Assembly: GCA_947259725.1 (NCBI GenBank)
Contig: CAMYNM010000012.1
Location: forward strand, 34,136-98,135
Length of the DNA: 64,000 bases
From: CALZIK01 sp945787635
GTDB lineage: Bacteria > Acidobacteriota > Thermoanaerobaculia > Multivoradales > JAHEKO01
Direction of reading: 5' to 3'
In this document: one piece after another, positions 61,023 to 64,000 of the stretch
How the letters are laid out: every line of letters begins with the position of its first letter
How positions within the stretch are numbered: the first letter of the stretch is position 1
The notes under the pieces: generated by a model
What the model was told of the DNA's origin: nothing
The model's database searches: none
Seen by the model: the letters and a program-made list of their open reading frames with translations, nothing else
Position numbers and translations under genes: made by a program

Positions 61023-61430
61023 ATGCCGGGACAACGACGGATCTTCATGATGTTGCTGCTGGGGCTGCTCCTGGCGGGCTCCGGCCTCGCCGCTGCCGGC
61101 GAGGAGCACGTTCTCGCCGGCATCTACACCACCGGGTATCAGGACGGGCCGGGGCGGGTCCGGGCGATCTTCACCGCTCGCAGTGACAGCGAAGGGGAGA
61201 GCTGGGACGTTGTCTTTCGCTTTACCTTCAACAACCGCGAGCACGAGTATCGCGGCGTCGCCGAGGGCGGTCTCACCGAAGGTGGGCTCTCGGGCAAAGT
61301 CCGGAACGAGAACGGCAGCCGGACATTCTCCTTTCAAGGCGAGCACAAGAAGGGCAAGTTCAGGGCGACACACGCCGAAGTGTTCGAGGACGGCGAGGAG
61401 AAGACCGGCACGATGACCCTCACGGGCTGA
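61023..61430 (+). CDS. Small secreted protein, paralog B
   Basis: This 135-residue protein has a signal peptide (FMMLLLGLLLAGSGLAAAG) and a mature domain aligned along its whole length with the preceding gene: RVRAIFTARSDSEGESW, YRGVAEGGLTEGGLSGKV and GKFRATHAEVFEDG. The shared EGGLxxGxLSGxVxNExGS core and xxFxATHAE end show a tandem duplication. An 88-bp gap separates the two genes. Function is unknown. Confidence 0.72.
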   Translation: MPGQRRIFMMLLLGLLLAGSGLAAAGEEHVLAGIYTTGYQDGPGRVRAIFTARSDSEGESWDVVFRFTFNNREHEYRGVAEGGLTEGGLSGKVRNENGSRTFSFQGEHKKGKFRATHAEVFEDGEEKTGTMTLTG

Positions 61431-61465
61431 CGCCACTGCCCTCTTGTAGCGGAGCCGGGATCAGC

Positions 61466-63511
61466 TCAGCGCGTGATTAGGATCTCGTCCACCAGAAAGC
61501 TCCCCGACACGACTCCGCCGGTGCCGCGCGGCAAGCCCAGGCGGACTTTCTGGATGGTCTCGCCATGATTGGCGAGGTCGTCGGCTACCGCGCGGAGCCG
61601 GCCGTTCTTGCGCAGCGCAGCGCGGCCGTCTGCGAACGTCGAGCCTGAGGCGCTCGACCATTCGACCTGGAGCACGACCGGCCGGTCGGCCCGAATGCGG
61701 GTGCTGCCGACGCGCCGCACGCCGTTTGCGTCGCGGGCCCAGAGCCGCACCCGGAAGCGGCTTCGGGATCGCTCCATCGTGAGGGTCGCGGGAGCCTGCC
61801 CGCCGCCGAGGCGCAGGATCTCGACCACCTCGGCGCCCAGATCCAGCTGCCGCGGATCGAGCTCGAAGGCGAGCACCAGGCTGTCCTCCCGGCCGGGCCG
61901 CTTCGACTCGACGAACGAGCGGCGGCCGTCGGCGGTCACCGCGAGGGCGTGCCCCGTGCCGGAGAGGCCGGGCTCGACGACGGTGACCGAACCCTTTGCC
62001 CTGGACCACTCACTCGTGTCGCCCGACTCGAAACCGGAGGCAAGAAAGACGAGACGGTTCTTCAGAAGGATGATCTCATCCGCGATCTCGTCGATCAGGA
62101 CAAGGTCGAGCACGCCGTCGTTGTCGAGATCCATGGGCAGTGAGCAGGAAGCGGCCTGGGGTGCGACGAACTCGGCGGCGAGAGAAAACGAGCCGGAGCC
62201 GTTGTTCTCGAAGAGCAGCCAGTTGCCAGAAAAACTCGAGGTGACCCAGTCCAGGTCGCCGTCGCCGTCGAGATCGGCGAGATCGGTGGCCAGCGGGAAC
62301 GGATCGGTCGGGGTGATTCGAGGCGCTTCGAGCCGGCCATTGCCGTCGCCCATCAGGACGCCGCCGTTGTTGGTCTGGCTGTTGACGACCACGACGTCCT
62401 CGGTGCGGTTGCCGTCGACGTCGCCGAGAACCAGCATCCAGACCTCGCCGCCGCTAGCCCGGGCGCCCATGGACGTGAACGAGCCGTCACCGTCGTTGGT
62501 CCAGACTCGCACCTGCTGCGCCGTCAGCTCGCCAACCACCAGATCGAGAAGGCCGTCGTCGTTCATGTCCCCGGCGGCGATGGCGCGCTCGCCGCTCTCG
62601 GTTCCGAACACCGCCCCTTCGCTGAAGACGCCGGTGCCGTCGTTCTCGAGCACGCTCACCCGGCCGAGCGCGAACGAAGTTGCCGCGATGTCGACGTCGC
62701 CGTCACCGTCGGCGTCGAGAACGGCGATCCCGCGAGGTTCACCGCCAACGAAGACATTCCGCGCGGGCGCGAAGGTGCCGTCGCCGTTGCCGAGGAGGAT
62801 CGACACCGTTTCGTCCTGAGTGTTGGCCACGGCGACGTCCACGAGGCCGTCCCGGTTGAAGTCGGAGGGTTCGCTGGGGCTGGGAACGTTGCCGACGGCG
62901 ACCGTCGGCTCGAGGAAATCGGAGAAGGTGCCGCTTCGATCCGCTCGATTCAAGAACACTCGCAGATCGTCGGTATCCTCGTTGACGATGGTGAGATCGA
63001 GAAAGCCGTCACCGTTCAGATCCGAGCCGAAGCCACCGTAGGCGCGGCTGGTGATCTCGGGCGCCGAGCGGGTGGTGAAGCGGTCGATCTCGTGGAAGTC
63101 GAAACCGTTTCCCCGCGAGCGGGTCCAGAACTGGTAGGAGTAGCCGCCAACGCGCAACGGCGAGCCATCGGTTCCAGCGAGGTCACGCGAAAGGATGACC
63201 ATCACCTGCTCGCCCGCCGAAAAGCGCCGGTCGGGGGTCAGGGTGACAGTGCGGCCGTCGGCGCTGAACCGGATGACACCGTCAGCGGCGCCGCTCCAAC
63301 GGCCGAAGGCCCAGAGGCTCCGCGGTGTCACCGAAGAGCGCTCGATCGGCCGATCGAACTCGACCCGGATCCGCGTGTCGACCGGCGCCGCGAGCGCGTG
63401 CCGTGTGGGGCTTATCGAGACGATCTCGAGCGCGCAGACCGGCGTGGCGCCGAGAAGCGCGACCGGCGCGAATGCGCAGAGCGCCGAAAGGAAGCGATGA
63501 GCTGGGTTCAC
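61466..63511 (-). CDS. Secreted FG-GAP/VCBS repeat protein with Ig-like domain
   Basis: This 681-residue protein has a signal peptide (FLSALCAFAPVALLGATPVCA), a Big_5/SbsA-like Ig domain (residues 30-130, LEIVSISPTRHALAAPVDTR), then seven FG-GAP-type repeats with Ca2+-binding DxNxDGxxD loops (DLNGDGFLDL, DADGDGDVDI, DMNDDGLLDL, DVDGNRTEDV, DLDGDGDLDW, DLDNDGVLDL), as in a beta-propeller. After FASGFESGDTSEWS, a sequence type frequent in secreted proteins of this kind of bacteria, a C-terminal beta-sandwich of 180 residues follows. GTG 63511 starts the signal peptide. Confidence 0.85.
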   Translation of the reverse strand: MNPAHRFLSALCAFAPVALLGATPVCALEIVSISPTRHALAAPVDTRIRVEFDRPIERSSVTPRSLWAFGRWSGAADGVIRFSADGRTVTLTPDRRFSAGEQVMVILSRDLAGTDGSPLRVGGYSYQFWTRSRGNGFDFHEIDRFTTRSAPEITSRAYGGFGSDLNGDGFLDLTIVNEDTDDLRVFLNRADRSGTFSDFLEPTVAVGNVPSPSEPSDFNRDGLVDVAVANTQDETVSILLGNGDGTFAPARNVFVGGEPRGIAVLDADGDGDVDIAATSFALGRVSVLENDGTGVFSEGAVFGTESGERAIAAGDMNDDGLLDLVVGELTAQQVRVWTNDGDGSFTSMGARASGGEVWMLVLGDVDGNRTEDVVVVNSQTNNGGVLMGDGNGRLEAPRITPTDPFPLATDLADLDGDGDLDWVTSSFSGNWLLFENNGSGSFSLAAEFVAPQAASCSLPMDLDNDGVLDLVLIDEIADEIILLKNRLVFLASGFESGDTSEWSRAKGSVTVVEPGLSGTGHALAVTADGRRSFVESKRPGREDSLVLAFELDPRQLDLGAEVVEILRLGGGQAPATLTMERSRSRFRVRLWARDANGVRRVGSTRIRADRPVVLQVEWSSASGSTFADGRAALRKNGRLRAVADDLANHGETIQKVRLGLPRGTGGVVSGSFLVDEILITR

Positions 63512-63532
63512 GCGCTTGATACCCCCAGGGGG

Positions 63533-63561
63533 TTGGAACGGTCCGAGGTCGAGTCTATAGT
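63533..63561 (+). promoter_or_regulatory. Sigma70-like promoter
   Basis: TTGGAA and TATAGT are separated by exactly 17 bp in a GC-rich region, just 22 bp upstream of the FG-GAP start codon on the other strand. It would drive the small membrane protein gene downstream. Confidence 0.55.
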
Positions 63562-63775
63562 GTCGGCTCTGGTTAAGAACGGAGGCTTGGGGCGCGGGCG
63601 GGATCCGTCGGCTCGGCGGCGCCAAGGGTCTGTTCAACTGGATCAGGAAGCTGCCCTGGGGATCGGGTTATGGACGGTCGTCGCGATCGTGCTGATCGCG
63701 ATCGCCTACTTCTGGCCGATCGCGCATCTCCTCGGCACGGAGCGTTTCGGCTTACCCGGGTTCAAACCGTTCTAA
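63560..63775 (+). CDS. Small single-TM protein, start or frame uncertain
   Basis: A frame from GTG 63560 to the stop at 63775 gives 71 residues with a clear TM helix (LWTVVAIVLIAIAYFWPIAHL) and the tail GTERFGLPGFKPF. The part before the TM reads better in the neighbouring frame (GGAKGLFNWIRKLPWG), so a frameshift near 63660 is likely in the sequence or the gene. GTG 63560 overlaps the -10 box at 63556-63561, which makes this start doubtful; GGAGG at 63581-63585 lies just ahead of an in-frame TTG. Function is unknown. Confidence 0.35.
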   Translation: MSALVKNGGLGRGRDPSARRRQGSVQLDQEAALGIGLWTVVAIVLIAIAYFWPIAHLLGTERFGLPGFKPF

Positions 63776-63781
63776 AGCGCA

Positions 63782-64000
63782 CTAGGCCTCGAGCGGTCGG
63801 AAGCCTTCGCCGCGCACGTCTTGCACTCCGGTGACGACGACGAAGGCCTTCGCGTCGTTCTTGTAGACGATCTGCTTGAGACGGGCGACCTGGCGACCAC
63901 GGACGACGCACATCAGAATGCCGTGCTCTCTGCCGCTGAACATGCCGGTGCCCTTGACCAGCGTCACGCCCCGGTCCAGCTCCTGCAACAACGGCCGGCT
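63782..64000 (-). CDS. YitT/DUF2179-type protein, C-terminal part
   Basis: The last 72 residues of a gene that enters from the right edge are visible. The sequence LDRGVTLVKGTGMFSGREHG followed by ILMCVVRGRQVARLKQIV and KAFVVVTGVQDVRGEGF matches the C-terminal cytosolic DUF2179 domain of YitT-family membrane proteins. The membrane helices are outside the window. Confidence 0.8.
   Translation of the reverse strand, partial: SRPLLQELDRGVTLVKGTGMFSGREHGILMCVVRGRQVARLKQIVYKNDAKAFVVVTGVQDVRGEGFRPLEA

Overview
This is a 64 kb window of high-GC bacterial chromosome with about 46 intact or partial protein genes on both strands. I found no rRNA, tRNA, CRISPR array, phage or transposase. Several traits suggest a Gram-negative, outer-membrane bacterium, and my inference is an Acidobacteriota (Thermoanaerobaculia-like) lineage. 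These traits are a TonB-dependent receptor with a carboxypeptidase-like N-terminus, two RND pumps with a lipoprotein adaptor, an alpha-2-macroglobulin/PBP1c pair, large secreted Cys-rich and FG-GAP proteins, an Npt-type transporter fused to HEAT repeats, and a DUF5916 remnant. The taxonomy is not proven by the sequence alone.

Layout. 0-9.3 kb: a partial secreted protein, DinB-like protein, acyl-CoA synthetase, nucleotidyltransferase-like protein, NupC transporter, a Na+-export-like ABC pair and a DsbA-like oxidoreductase with an in-frame UGA in its CXXC motif. 9.5-18.1 kb: a 1690-residue secreted metallopeptidase, a TonB receptor and a DUF1015 protein. 18.1-21.1 kb: sulfotransferase, RidA-like protein and two hydrolases. 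21.2-26.7 kb: a tightly overlapped three-gene operon (nucleotide-transporter-like/HEAT protein, cyclic-nucleotide-binding domain, secreted phosphatase-kinase-like fusion). 26.7-31.4 kb: aldolase-like protein, malate dehydrogenase, an acidic protein, MOSC and TonB-C proteins, and an HExxH protein. 31.4-35.4 kb: an SPFH/Arc operon followed by decaying genes (Clp remnant, DUF5916 remnant) around an ArsC-like gene that also has UGA at its catalytic Cys. 35.4-50 kb: a hypothetical protein, DUF2461, HAD, the A2M-pbpC operon, an M28 peptidase, an orphan ParA and ychF. 50-64 kb: a His-repeat secreted protein, an RND-MFP-P450-RND operon, two paralogous secreted proteins, an FG-GAP protein and a partial YitT-type gene.

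Most notable points. (1) Two separate thiol-redox genes carry UGA exactly where the attacking Cys is expected. The second is followed by a 7-bp stem with a GGUC loop 17 nt downstream, very like the E. coli fdhF SECIS, so selenocysteine is the best reading. (2) An operon pairs a putative nucleotide translocase with a predicted secreted protein carrying phosphatase and kinase-like domains. (3) A cytochrome P450 lies inside an RND efflux operon. (4) A dispersed intergenic repeat built on two GTCGAC boxes occurs in at least six places, with tandem arrays of 44-bp and 40-bp period. (5) A decaying segment at 32.5-35.3 kb holds a duplicated 5' end of the arsC-like gene.
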